64,000 bases of DNA from Phoronis australis (lineage: Eukaryota; Phoronida; Phoronidae), in assembly GCA_002633005.1 (NCBI GenBank), contig NMRA01000079.1, forward strand, positions 305,798 through 369,797, written 5' to 3'. A program made the position numbers and the translations under genes. The notes beneath the pieces are model-generated. The model did no database searches, was not told where the DNA came from, and was given only the letters and a program-made list of their open reading frames with translations. This document shows positions 9,982-22,134 of the stretch, in pieces. Positions within the stretch are counted from its first letter, which is position 1, and every line of letters starts with the position of its first letter.

Positions 9982-11907
9982 TCACATGCACAAACACATT
10001 GGGTCAAACTTGTATGATTTGCTGATGGCGGACAGCTGCTTCCCCGTCAGCACCCCGTACTTCTTGCACTGGGTGGACAGAAATTCTAGCGCCTCAATCC
10101 CGCGATAAACCTCGCGACACGCCGTGGATGTCAGATTGCGAGGCACAGTTTTTAGATGTAGGACTCTCCGAACTTCATTTTGCATAAATCCCCAGTCACT
10201 GCTCGTCCCAAGGTAATTCTTGGTAACCAGTTCCAACTTGAGCTTCGGTAAAGCTGGAAATGGAACACATGATCACGTGGTTTAGCCGCTGAGGCCATGC
10301 TGTTGTTGAGTTCATCTGTTCGGTCAGAACAATTAAAGCTCATTTTAAATTGACAAAGTCCCTGCACTCTAGACTGAGAGAGTCAAATCTATGCGACTCC
10401 AATGCATAAATGCGTTATCTATAGAATTTTCATTGAACTGGATGCTACTTAATTGTAAACGAACGAGGCGTTGGGATAAATATTTCAGAAAAAAAAACCA
10501 CTCGAGACGATACTTGCCTGAAGTTACAGAAGGTAGCATACCAGTGCAGCGACACGATACCTGAGACCCCCCACCCTATATGCCGGGAGCGCTTTACATG
10601 TTTGTAACTTACCTTTGCGTAAAATGCAATGAGCATCCAACACAACGTTTGGGTCCAAAACATAAAGTTTGGCGTACAGCACATTCATGTCGATATTGTA
10701 CTGTTCCTGGGAATAGTCCCCTCTTAGTGTAGCGCAGACGATATCTTTTACCCAAGTTCCATCTTCCATAAGACAGAGAAGTTTTGACGCCCAACCTTTT
10801 CTGAAAATAAAAAGGTTTTGAAAATTCATTAAAACAACTCAATGTAATGAACTCGGATCATTTAAATACAAAGACCTGTTGATAGGTTATGAATGTGTGA
10901 TATTTTATTCGTTTAATAATGGTCCGTTGGCGGATAATAGTTGGTGCGATTGCCCTAGGCCCTTAAGTTCTGTCAAGTCAAGTCTATATTTTACAGGTGG
11001 AATAATTCTGGCCGACTTATGAAATGCACGTCTAATATTTAATAACTACAAATTTCCATATAATACTTGTACTTACGGATTGTCTTGCAAATAATCATTG
11101 AAGGAAACATGGTTAGTCCTGTCTTCCACAAGATTGGGGAATAACGAAATATACAACGAAAACCCTGTAATCAAAAATTCAAGGTGTACTGAATTATCGT
11201 TCTAGATTGAGGTAGAATATTTCTCTTTTATTTTTGAGATGCACAAGTACTACATCGTAAGTATGCCTAGTAGTTGTTTCGAAAAAAAATTATCGGGTGA
11301 AGTTAAAAGAATTTTCGAAAACATTTTGTAATGTGAAGCCAATGTTCAAATCAGCTATGCGACTTCACACCAGAATATACAGGACTCAGACAAGCTTTTT
11401 AACACGAGTTCAAGTTTTACGATTCTAAAGTTCGTGTAAGGCGCTTGTTTTCTCCTACCTTGAGAGGAGCAAAGTTGTCGGAAATCTCGTACAATTATTT
11501 GAGTGCGCGTTTATTTCTATGAAAAGTTTCTCACCTAATTTCTTCCACTGGGAACTGTTCTGAAGTCGTTTTAACTTTTCGTTGCATTTTCTTCCGTCAA
11601 CCATTCTCCACATTCCTGCGTCGTCCTTATAGTTGAATATTGTGTTAGCAACTAATAGCGTGGCAAACTGCTCAAAGTCGAACCACGGAAGGTGAATGGG
11701 AACAAGCGTAAAGCCTGCACTACGACACGTGTCTGTAAAAAATACGTCTGCCACACAAGGCGTACTTTTTACCAGTGATATGAATAACTGTTTTGCCGCG
11801 TCGGCCACGACATCGCCTCCGTTCACGAACGGTGTCAGAGACAGTAAATGTTCGACACTCATATTTTTCGACTTCTGAAAAACTCTGTCCGCGTTACAAC
11901 CAAACAT
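9982..11907 (-). CDS. Unrecognised four-exon gene, predicted 306 aa
   Basis: Four exons join in phase: 11535-11907 (ATG at 11907, donor TTAG|GTGAGA), 11077-11164, 10613-10800 and 9982-10253 (stop TGA). They total 921 nt, an exact multiple of three. All introns are GT-AG with good pyrimidine tracts. The protein appears soluble: I see no clear signal peptide or membrane helix. Recognisable stretches include EHLLSLTPFVNGGDVVADAA, LPWFDFEQFATLLVANTIFN, GWASKLLCLMEDGTWVKDIV and a C-terminus FDPMCLCM. It has many cysteines and tryptophans. I cannot assign a family. The start is uncertain: an acceptor-like TTTTTCAG at 11879-11886 could mean that earlier exons lie upstream. The splice structure makes a real gene likely. 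Confidence 0.7.
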
Positions 11908-11919
11908 GGTTGGAATCAC

Positions 11920-13075
11920 ACTGCGGCATTTGCCCTTTTCCTTTTGATCTCAGTGAGTTTGCCAGTCTTGCAATCTTTGCAATAGTCCCCCTTTGACTGA
12001 TCGACCCAGACAATGACTTTCCAAGACGATATGCTCATAAGCCTGGTTCGGTTATAACACTGTGCGTCTTTAAGCGATTAATCATATGGCTCGCTCAGGG
12101 TGTTGTCTCGCCCAGGATGTTGACTCGCTCAGTGCCCGGGTGGCACCGTCCTTCTAGGACTGTGTGAAGTATTAGCGCAATGTTGCAGAAAGTTACGTAA
12201 CAACCCACTGAAGTTAACTTACTAGGCCACGGGCATTGTAATCGCAAAAGTAAAATTTGTATTAGAACGTGGAAAACGTAAACACCTTATGCATGCGTGT
12301 AAGCCACTCGGAATTCCTTCAGGCTCGACGAATGAATAAAATTATCTAAACAAGAAAGTGTGTGCGGCGTATCACTAATCATTAGGGCCCAGAACACGAT
12401 CGTGTCAGTGGTAATCATAATCACAGCAGAAATGTTTATTGTATCTTGGCCATGGTCTCATTATACAATTTTCTATACAACTTTGACATGGTAAAAGCTC
12501 CACTGGCTTTAGTGGCCCTGTTGCTTTTGAACTCAGTGATGTGGTACTCGAGCATTCATCATGATAATAAATGTCCGTCCAAGATGGTTAGGGTAGTGTG
12601 TTGCCCCACAGCAAAACGACTACTGGACGTTTCGCTGTGCAACTCATTATACATGTAGTATAAAAAATACCGGTGACTCGGAGAAGATGGATGCAAACTG
12701 AGCAAAGTCCCGGTGATTCCACAAGACTGCATTTTCGCTGTTTTTAACTGGCTAGAAACGACTGAGAAATTAAGCCTTTTACTCAATACTCAATATCTCA
12801 TTAACGTGATGACTCGAGATTCTATTTCTATCAATACGACACGTCGAATCATCAGTGACTCCCGAATACTATATCTCTTTAGCGTAAAGCTATTGTAGTT
12901 GCATGGCAATGCAACCTCGTCATTGTGACTGAAGGTTCTCCACGAAAAAGGGCAATTTTACAGAAATTAACATTGTAGCGCGGAATCTAAGCAATATTAG
13001 CTTCACAAGGGGCCGATCGAACGCTCTTTCTTTGAGCCAAATCTGGCGCGGTAAATATTAAGTCCCCCTCCCGTT
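11920..13075. other. Intergenic, no gene recognised
   Basis: Mixed sequence upstream of the minus-strand gene. It could hold its promoter or 5' exons, but I could not identify any. Confidence 0.35.
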
Positions 13076-13079
13076 TACT

Positions 13080-13209
13080 AGTAACGCTAGGGCCTCGCTC
13101 CAGTCTAAAAGCAAGATTTCGCGTGATTACTTGAGATATTGCCGTGTATTTCAAATGAGATCACGTGACTTCGGCTAGACTTAGGTCTAGCGTAGGTCCT
13201 AGCGTTACT
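13080..13209. mobile_element. 130-bp MITE, copy A
   Basis: The ends are a perfect 12-bp inverted repeat AGTAACGCTAGG / CCTAGCGTTACT. The interior (GAGATATTGCCGTGTATTTC, then ATCACGTGACTT(C/T)GGCTAG) recurs at 32015-32147. The element is non-coding. The TSD is not clear. Confidence 0.65.
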
Positions 13210-14131
13210 GAAGGCACGCCCGATAACTAAGGTAAGGTGGAAGTTGTCGCTCTGTGCATGACAATGAAAAGCTGATGCGACAATAATGAGGCACAAAAGA
13301 ATCCGTCTGTACGTTACGGTAGCTACTCCCACCCTGCCAGAGGGTTTCGGCCATGCACAGGAGCTAGGCGCACTCACGCAAGTTACCCTAACACAAGTAG
13401 GCCCTATGCGGTAAATCACGTTTTCACTACAAAAGTTGAGACGGATCATCTGACACGGAACGATATGAATGGGAGTAAGTGTATGTGTAACAGACACGGA
13501 GCATATTGACACCACGGTGACAACTTTTGTTGTCTGTGAGGTACAAGAGCAAGTTGCGCCCGATCATCTTGCTCCGTGTCAACTATACGTCTAAACGCGA
13601 AACTGGGGCAAAGTGGAAGGGATCATCTCGATAACGCTTGCGCAAAACGCACATATACGAACAAGTAATCATTTTCGCGCAATTTCTACGATTTGACAGT
13701 GAGCTGTTCGATCAGGGCCTTCATGTGTACTTTAGCTGTGACTAAGGTATTAATTTTTAAATTGTCAGAATATTACACGCACTTAACATTCAAGACTGGG
13801 TTCAATTCATATTTGGTTATGTATAGTATGTCTGCTAATGAAGGCTTTAATCAGTTATCAGAAACTCATCGTCACGAATTACGTACACTGGGGATAATTA
13901 AAAGCACCATAACAACAATTAACGACAGTGAGCTGTGGCTCCCGCACATTTGCATCTTTGCGCATGAGCACTCCATATTCCTGCCTACAACTTCTGCCTT
14001 GAGTTGTGTGTGTATGAAACGGCTGCTTGACACTGATCGTCTTGCGTGGTGTCAGTTGCGCCGTGTCAAAAGCTAATGCTTTAACGGGATTGACAACGGC
14101 ACGATTTCAGTGAAAATGGTCGGTTTTCAAT

Positions 14132-14174
14132 GATATATATATATATATATAAATATATTTATATATATATATAT
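14132..14174. repeat. AT dinucleotide microsatellite
   Basis: Two runs of (AT)n flank AAATATATTT, making the tract self-complementary and prone to form a cruciform. No gene is associated. Confidence 0.85.
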
Positions 14175-15033
14175 CCCCGTCTAAGCTAATAACTTTAAGT
14201 AGTTTAACCCATCCAACAATATCAAAAACGATATCTCTTTAGTTACCAGTTCATTCTGCAAAAAGTCATGAATTGGATGGGCGTGGTAATGCTTTCAAAT
14301 TGCGAAGGACTGCGATTAAAAACTCTACATACACATACAATGTCAAAATTCGAAGCTAAATCCAAAAATCCAAACCTGACGTTGTTACTTTTCAGGAATT
14401 TTCACTAGATATCCCAATTAATGGAAACACGGTGCTTCTCACAAGCAGGAAACCGGGATGACGTAGATTATCATCCCAAAGATGACTGAATAAAATCGAG
14501 AAAATTAACTGTTCAATAACTTTAGATAAAGAACAGAGCAATGTTATTGTCAGTAATTTGTATGTTGAGTGATTTTTTCTTTGTATTGGTAACACGATCT
14601 TATGTTATTCCCAACAGATGGAGCAATTAGAAGACAGCTACTTTGTTTAAAAGCACAGTTAATGGACCGACAGTAGCTGGACACATATTTGCATGATGTT
14701 GTTAAATGTGTTATCAGAAACATCGCCATTTTTCAAGCCAGTTTCTTGTAAAAGTCTTCTTACCTCTGAGGAGTCAATTCGAGGTTATCCACTTCAACCA
14801 TGCTGCATTATGATATTATTAAATGATGACGTACGGTCTGACGCGACACGATTTGGACCCATAAATATGAATAAAAATGCACTGTCACGTCACACCAGAA
14901 AAATTTTGAAGGCGATGGATTCTTTGATGCAGGTAATCGCGGGGACAATTTAGGACTTGAAATTTGTAGGAAATGACGTATTTTGACTAATCGGTGTGCC
15001 CCCATGGCACGTTCTCGGGGAGTTGAGAAGGTT

Positions 15034-15293
15034 GACCAGGGGCCCGTTCCAAGAAACTGACTTAAGTTCATTATTGACTTAAGTCTAAGATTTGTCTTAA
15101 CTTCCAAACTTTGAAACTTCCATATCTGGTAAATTCATCAAAATTAAGCCAAAACGTACGTCAAACACTTAAATCAAGCTTAACATCTCTTTCTTGAAAT
15201 GATTTTGAGACAAATTGAACTTCTATTTTAAAATTTAGTAAAATTTAGGAATTGTCTTAGCTAAGTCAGTTTTGTTGGAACGGGCCCCTGGTC
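15034..15293. mobile_element. 260-bp MITE with CCAGGGGCCCG inverted ends
   Basis: A perfect 19-bp terminal inverted repeat (GACCAGGGGCCCGTTCCAA at 15034-15052, complement at 15275-15293) extends imperfectly to about 35 bp (AACTGACTTA). The CAGGGGCCCGTT end is typical of cut-and-paste elements with 8-bp targets such as P or hAT types, but the flanks show no clear duplication. No coding sequence. Confidence 0.8.
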
Positions 15294-15792
15294 TATAGCC
15301 AGATAATAATTTTCAAATTTCGTTGTAATTTACTGCGCTACGTGAATCTGGTCTGATTATTATCACTGTTTTTATTTTAGGCATTTAATTTTATTTCAAT
15401 GGGTGTAAAACGTCAAAATGATGTACTAAACAAGCGGATAGGGTTTACTGGAGACGTTATACGTAGAGAAATCTTTTAAAATTAACTCGGCCTTTCATCA
15501 ATAAATTTGTCTTTGGCATACCTCCTGCATTTTATGTTAAAATATGAAAAGCAACTCAAATTTGATGTGCAAACTTTACAATTTCCAATATTCCTTTGAT
15601 TTTTTTAAATTATTTTGATTTTTCTGTACTAGACCCTCTCAATAGTTTTCGTTGTTGTGTACAATTTGTGACAGGACCACGGTCTATTTGTTAAGACTGG
15701 ACCATTTGTCTCTAAATTGGAGGTGTCTTTCTGTGGAGTATTTCTAGTATATGGCATTTTGCATGTTTATTGGAGTGTTTTTCTTGAGACAC

Positions 15793-16199
15793 CTGGGCCC
15801 GGTCTCCAACCTTTTTACTCGAAATGGAACTCGAAATTAGGTTTGGCATTTTCTACTCTACTTTTGGGTGAACTCAAGATAAGTGTCTATTACTCTATGC
15901 TCGAGTACACAATAACTTACGTAGATAATTTATTGCCCTTAGTTCACAGTTTTTAAACCCAATATTAAAGCAATAAGATCGAGTTTGAACTCGAAATTTC
16001 GAGTTTTTACTCGAGTTTGTAGCACGAATATAAGGGTCTTCAAGGGCAAACTTGAACTAGAAACTCCTATGCATAAACGATCATGTATTCGAGCACAGTC
16101 TCATGACCAATTATCTTAAGTTCGCTCAAAAGGAGCAGAGAAATTGCCAAAAATAGTTTCGAGTTCGTTTCGAGTACAAAGATTAGAGACCGGGCCCTG
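15793..16199. mobile_element. 407-bp MITE with TIRs of about 40 bp
   Basis: The left end CTGGGCCCGGTCTCCAACC and the right end (read inward) CAGGGCCCGGTCTCTAATC continue into matching ACTCGAAA and GAACTCG blocks, an inverted repeat of about 40 bp. The interior is rich in ACTCGAG/TTCGAG palindromes and non-coding. A decayed relative lies at 1806-2020. Confidence 0.75.
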
Positions 16200-17507
16200 A
16201 ATTAACTTATCTTGGATCATTCTTGGGTGAGATGGATGTAAATCATGCGCGCACCCGGGGGTCTCTGAACGTACCCCGTTTTTTGCTAAGAGGTCCACAT
16301 TCTCAAAAATTCGAGCCCCCCCTGTATTTTAGGCATGAAAATGCGAGCTATTTACGCACAGAATATAAAGTCGTCGGAAAAAGAATCTCGCAAAACTCGC
16401 TATTTTGAACTTTAATTAATTTGGGCTTAGCCTCAGTTGAATTACGAACTAAATTTCTTTTTATTTGAGGAATTTCGACTCAAAAGATATCGACTTCTGA
16501 AGAGGACGTGCTATTAGTCGGTACTGCTCGCATGTTAGGTTAAAAGACTCAGTTATAAAAAATATTCCACACATTTCTTGTTTTAGTTTACATTTTCTAA
16601 GGCACCACCATGATAGGCCTAGTACTTGGGTTGCGAACGATTGATTTTTACGTGAACACAATGGTGTGTACACTTTCGACACACTATCGAAGTCGTAGTA
16701 TCTCGACGCTTTTTCTCCACGGAAATTGAACTTTGAGTCTGAGTACATTGGATCCGGTTTCAGATAAACCTTTTCACGTGTCTAGTCTTGATTAGCGTTG
16801 TGTAGTCTAAAAGTCTTGTTTTGCATTTCAATACCAATTTGACATTGTCATTAAGCCAGGATTTTCTGAGATTTTAAGTGTTCTCTGCTGGCATGGGTAT
16901 AATTTGCCAAATATTTGCTCATTTAATTTGTGCAGAAGATAGAAGATATGGGTATTCAGGATCAAAGCCTATTCAGTTATGCAGCTGGTCTCCCATAGGG
17001 TCCTGATAAGAAACAAGAAAATAATATTAGTCAAGTTAACAAGATTGTATGAGAAGAATTGATATGAGCAACAGAGAGTTTGCAAGATATTTGACACTAA
17101 TGATTAAAATACTAGTATGCAATTAAAAATGTTAAAATTATTCAATATTACCCAGGTACCTGGACTTGAGTTATTCTGACGCAGTCCTGTGAGGAGACTG
17201 TTCTACAGCAAAGCACGTGAGAGTGGAAAAATGATTGTTTACCAAACAGCGTTGATGTCTTCACAACGGAAATTGAAAAATCCAGTTAAACTCAAGTAAT
17301 TTTCTGAGTATGCCAATACTGGCCAAATCATATTTCTGTTTACTTACTCATATCTCTAGTCTAAAGGTTCACATACACGACTCTCCTCCTGACCGGAAGT
17401 TACGTAAGGTCTGAACTGTTACCCGTAGATATATATGTAGGCCTATAGTTTTTATTTTGTCGTCTTCTGCTTTCCAAAAAGTGTTAGGAAAACACCCTGG
17501 GCGAAGC
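16200..17507. other. Intergenic, no gene recognised
   Basis: The interval lies upstream of the MFS gene and probably contains its promoter and 5' UTR. No defined motif could be supported. Confidence 0.35.
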
Positions 17508-20500
17508 ATGCATTGCCCGACAGATTGTCGTGACTCCGCGCAACGGATACTCAGTTTCGTGGCGGCGATGTCTGGTCTCTTGGGATGCGGTATCACGGGG
17601 GCTTTTACCGTGTTCGCCAATGATATCAAGGATGCGTTCAATATGACACAAAGCGAAGGTGGGCATGGTAGACTTAATTGATACGATTTAATTAAATGGA
17701 GTTTGAAGCGACAGTTCAAAAGTCGCTACCAAAATGTTGAATTATTATGTAGGCCAGTAGGAAGTGGGCGGAACGTGTCCCCCCCCCCTCTAATAATTTG
17801 TAGGAATCAGGGTGAAACCGTAGCAACCCTTCTCTGGCGGGGGCAATTTAGTCTTCTGACTGTCCTTCCCTTCGTTTGTTAAACTGTATATCATGACAAG
17901 AACTAGCAAGGCATTAGCTTTTCATTAACACAAACTTTATTAAAGTCACGACAGTGTACTTTCTGTTGGCCAGCTTGATGTACACTCGCTCATACTCTCT
18001 GTATAACTTCCGATCTTCCGGTGTGTGCAGTTGTAACGCAAATTGTCAAAAGACATTGCAAACAAACAAGTTAAGATAGTAGATATATTTTGAGAGGAAA
18101 TTGCCATCCTCAGGTAATTGGTAGGGAGCGAAATAAGCAATATAATCTGGTATTATCTAACATGGGCGGAAAATAAAGTCTAGGAAAGGAATAGTAGACA
18201 ATACCACTATTCGTTATATAGCAAATGATCCATTTCGGTTAAAGATTTCGGAGTCTGTTGATTAATTAGGAAAAATGTGCTGAATGAGCAGCTGGCAGGT
18301 GTTTACCGTACGCTGGCTCTGTTACGTTAGTCTTATGGGCTTCCTACCCTGTGTTACATTCACACGCTCTGCTTGTATATCCTTCTACCTGATGTCACTA
18401 TTTACTTCACTGTTTATTTCGCTTCCGCTATGTTCATTTAACCAAGTGCCTGTGGATGAGACATATGCACTCGAATTATAGCTACTATTTTAACTTGTAT
18501 ATTACTAGGAAAGTGCTGGAGGAAACTCGTACATGTCGATCAGACTGCGGGGGTTGGTATGATTTTTATGACCGTGCACCGAGGACATCAAGGTGCTCAA
18601 AGTGCTGTACATATACTAGCAATTGGAAACAATAATTTCTGCGATTTTGGAGCGCCAACTTTAACTAAGAAACCGTAACAGGCTACCACTGGAATGAGCA
18701 AGAATTTACGTCAACCCAGATAAACAGTGAAATTTTATTTGGAGAGGGGCCCAAACCACTCCCGTAGGATGCCACGCCTCCCGTGTTCTCCTGGTAGCCA
18801 TTCAAGTATCATCTGTGTGCATGCCTTCGGCAATTGTCAGTCTAAAAATTCCATTCGATGAATTACTGATACGGAAAAGTCTTGATTGTTCTGGCTTTAA
18901 TACGTTCATCAAGTTACAACTCTGGCTCTAACTTCCACCCATTTTCTGTTTTCCGATTGTTCTGCTTTTCATTGAGACTGTCATTCAAGTGTCTGATCGT
19001 TCTGTAGTGTTCACCTTTTAGTTAGGTGTGTGGTTTCCAACTGATGAGGTTTTGAGCAAAGAAACGAAATGTCTGGACTATGTATGTAGCACATAGCGTT
19101 GTTATGTCATAGTTCGATAAAGTGCTAGTTATTTTGTTTTCTTGTGAAAAAGTAAAGTACGTCGTGCAGTTCACTCAAAAGACGCGCTGCTTTAGGCTTT
19201 AGTATTGCGTTGTCACGTGCCGGTCCAACTTTTGAACGTTGTTTTCCTCTGATAACCGGAAACGGTTGATTGATTTCTGATTTAAATGAACGAAACTGAT
19301 TTTGCTTCAGTGAACTTAGGTGGAGGGTGAAATTCTGGAAAACCTATCATCTGACCCTAAACATCACAATGCACAAGCGGGTTTATGTCAATCTGGAACA
19401 ATCCTCCACGAATTTGATGTCTCGGTAAATTTCGACGTAGATTGATGAAAGTCTGCACCTCGTGTTTCTCCGGATTTCTCAGCTAGGAATTTCTTACGTT
19501 GCCTCAATACCCCCTAAAGTGTAATTTTTGCAATGCATGTTATGGTACCCTAAGTAAGCAAATTTCATGGAAAAACTCCCCTAAAGGTCAAACCATAAAC
19601 TGACCGCGTAAAGTGTTCATGCCTAGAATGTAAATTTTGTTAAAACATAGATACCGCTGACTGCCACTTCGGTGTTTGCCCCCCACGGCCCCAAACAGCA
19701 AAGTCTGCACGCCCAAGGCGGGGTGGGGTACAAAATTTACGACGGTCAGGCAAGCTCAAGTTGTGGCAATGCGGAGGAATTCGAAAGTTGGCACGACGGC
19801 GATATCGAGTTAGTTAGTGACACCAATACCTGACTACCGACGGCATGTAATGACAGTGATGGCGGTGACGACGATGACAAAGATCACGATGACCATTATG
19901 ACGATGGTTTTTGTTCTAGTTTCAGTGCTTTCCTCGGCTACATCGGATTCCCCGCGTCTCTGCTGTATGAAGCTGCTGGACCTAAAATGACATCCTTCGT
20001 AGCGCTCATTTTCTCATCATTGGGATTCGCTCTGATGTTCATGGCTTCCCAGCAGACGGTGTTTTTCACTAAATTTACGTGGTTGTTGTCTGTGTTCTAT
20101 TTTATTGGATGTAAGTTGACAATATCAGTAAAAATGCGTAAACGTCTACTTCTGTCAAACCAAGCGTTCTGAAAATGCTACTGTCTCGGGCTGTGGAAAG
20201 TTCAGAAATGCTTTACCAAATTACTAGTTACAAACAGCCGGAGTTGCAAGTTAGGCAAATTATTGACGAACTCGTCGAATGCAGGGTATCTTAAAATGAT
20301 GGGACACTTCTTACATAAAATATCTCGAAATAGAGATAATGTATTTAAGAGATTTTTGGTGGCAGCATAAACAAGGCGTGGGGCATTTTACTTTGAAACT
20401 TGAATTTTCCGAATGGACGCCTCCGGCGCGTGAAGACCCATTTGTGAAACAAGGCACTTCGTGAAGTGATGTTTTTAATGTTTCCAGGGGTTGGCATCCT

Positions 20501-22134
20501 TTTTAATTTGCTCATTTGAAACGTATCTCAGTTTGATCTTAGTCACCCATGCAGCACTTTGAAATAAGGAAACCAACACGACTTCCCGAACTGCCTCTTT
20601 TTAAGATTTGAAGATGTTCCCTGGCCCTGGTGCTGGGACACATGAATCTACTTGACTATATTGTGTCGATTCTAAAAACGAGTCAACGTAGAACAACTGC
20701 AAAAACCCTACTAAGAACAGCATTCATAGAGAGATTGCTAGCACACCAGGTTGAGGTCCGTGCACCACAAGAAACTAACTCGCACACGCGAGCTTGCTTG
20801 GTTCAGAAAGTGGACGAAATGGAGTGGATTTATAGTTAAAATCTATTATAATCTAAGGTGGTTAAAATAATTCACAAACGTAGCTATCTCGACTTTCTAG
20901 CATTAAGAGGGTTGACCTTTTTGAAGTAATAAGCCGTCGTATGGATAACGTTGTCACACTCAAAATTTGATTTTTTTTGCATTTTGCACGTTTTTGTCAG
21001 CATCGTGCGATTTTGGCGAACACTTCAATGTCCTCGCTATTATTGTGAATGAATTCTTTTTCAGGTAACGGCAGCGTTTTCACCTATATGAGTTCATTGC
21101 TCACAAACATGTACAACACGAGTAAGTCGCACGTGGGCCTGGTGGTCTCGCTGTCTGACTCCGTGTCATACGCCAGCGCCATTTTGTTTTCGGTCATTCG
21201 TTACTTCGTTTCCCAAACCAACAAGGAAGACATTCTGGGAACTTCGTTTTTAACAGTGAGTGGACTGCTCTTCACAGTTAATTTGTTGGGAGTGGCGTTT
21301 CTCAAGCAGATGCGTGTCCAAAATGAAAATCCAGATCCACAGTTATCGCCAATAAACAATAACTTTACAGTCAAAGCTCAAAACTACGAAACATTCAAAG
21401 AAAAGGAAAGCTCTAACTCACATGCGCAACTAAATGATGCTAATTACAACAAATTATACAAGTTCAAGGATGTTTTGACAAACTGTAAAGTGCAAATGCT
21501 GATTTCTATGACAGTTCTGGCATTGAGTGTTAACATTATGTTTGTGGAAAACAGCACGACCGTCCTCAGGTCGGCTCATCTTTCCGATTACTACACCCTC
21601 GTTACCATAATTCTACCGTTAGTGGGTCTTATTGTAAATTGCATTGTATGTTACCTATCAGACAAGCTTGTTCATAAAGTAAACAGAAGCGTGTTTACTC
21701 TGGTACTTAATGCGGTACATTTGGCCGCCCAGTTGTGCCTGCTGTTCAAAGCCATGTCGTTCACGTGGATCATCAGTGCAGTCGTATTTGAAGCCATTTC
21801 CGGTCCTGCGCTGTTTTCGCTTTGTGCAACCATCATGAGCGAACAGCATGTGGTGGTTGCACGTGGAAACTTCGGAACACTCTGGAGTGTAGTAATGTTG
21901 CTCAACGCCTGTGGGGGGCTTGGGTGTAACGCGCTATTTGGCGCCGTTTATGACAGCAGGATTGATTCTCAGAATGTTCTTACGAATGTTTGTTTTGGAC
22001 AACAGTGTTTTACTGTGACGTTCATTGTCTCGTCGGGTTTGTGCTTGCTTGCAACTATTGTTAATGGAATGGTTACTCTTAAGGAATATGTTGAAAATCG
22101 GAATATGGGGCGAGTGTCAGACGTTACCAGTTGA
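17508..22134 (+). CDS. MFS transporter, nodulin-like type
   Basis: Major-facilitator family membrane transporter; substrate unknown. Exons seen: 17508-17658 (ATG, MHCPTDCRDS, first membrane helix SFVAAMSGLLGCGITGAFTV, donor GAAG|GTGGGC), 19926-20110 (AFLGYIGFPASLLYEAAGPK, two helices, donor GGAT|GTAAGT) and 21065-22134 (large terminal exon, about 356 aa, stop TGA). The last two join in phase (1+2). The first ends in phase 1 and the second needs phase 2, so a short linking exon of length 3n+1 is missing from my model. The terminal exon has at least eight hydrophobic helices and a polar central loop (about 21310-21470), as in a two-halved MFS protein. The arrangement recalls nodulin-like/NFD4-type MFS proteins (FTYMSSLLTNMYN after helix 3). 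AATAAA occurs near 22707. Its 3' end has a decayed duplicate at 29072. Confidence 0.78.
19857..19907. repeat. Imperfect GAT/GAC trinucleotide tract
   Basis: Interrupted (GAY)n-type repeat lying just 5' of the acceptor of the second visible MFS exon (19926). Confidence 0.6.

Noticed and set aside
13105-13515. 136-codon minus-strand open frame with a signal-peptide-like stretch
   Set aside because: It overlaps the MITE at 13080, has no family similarity, and no splice sites or ATG stand near the hydrophobic stretch.
13693-14076. 127-codon plus-strand open frame
   Set aside because: No recognisable domain, no convincing start context, and composition like the flanks.
17369-17719. 116-codon minus-strand open frame
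   Set aside because: Antisense shadow of the first MFS exon.
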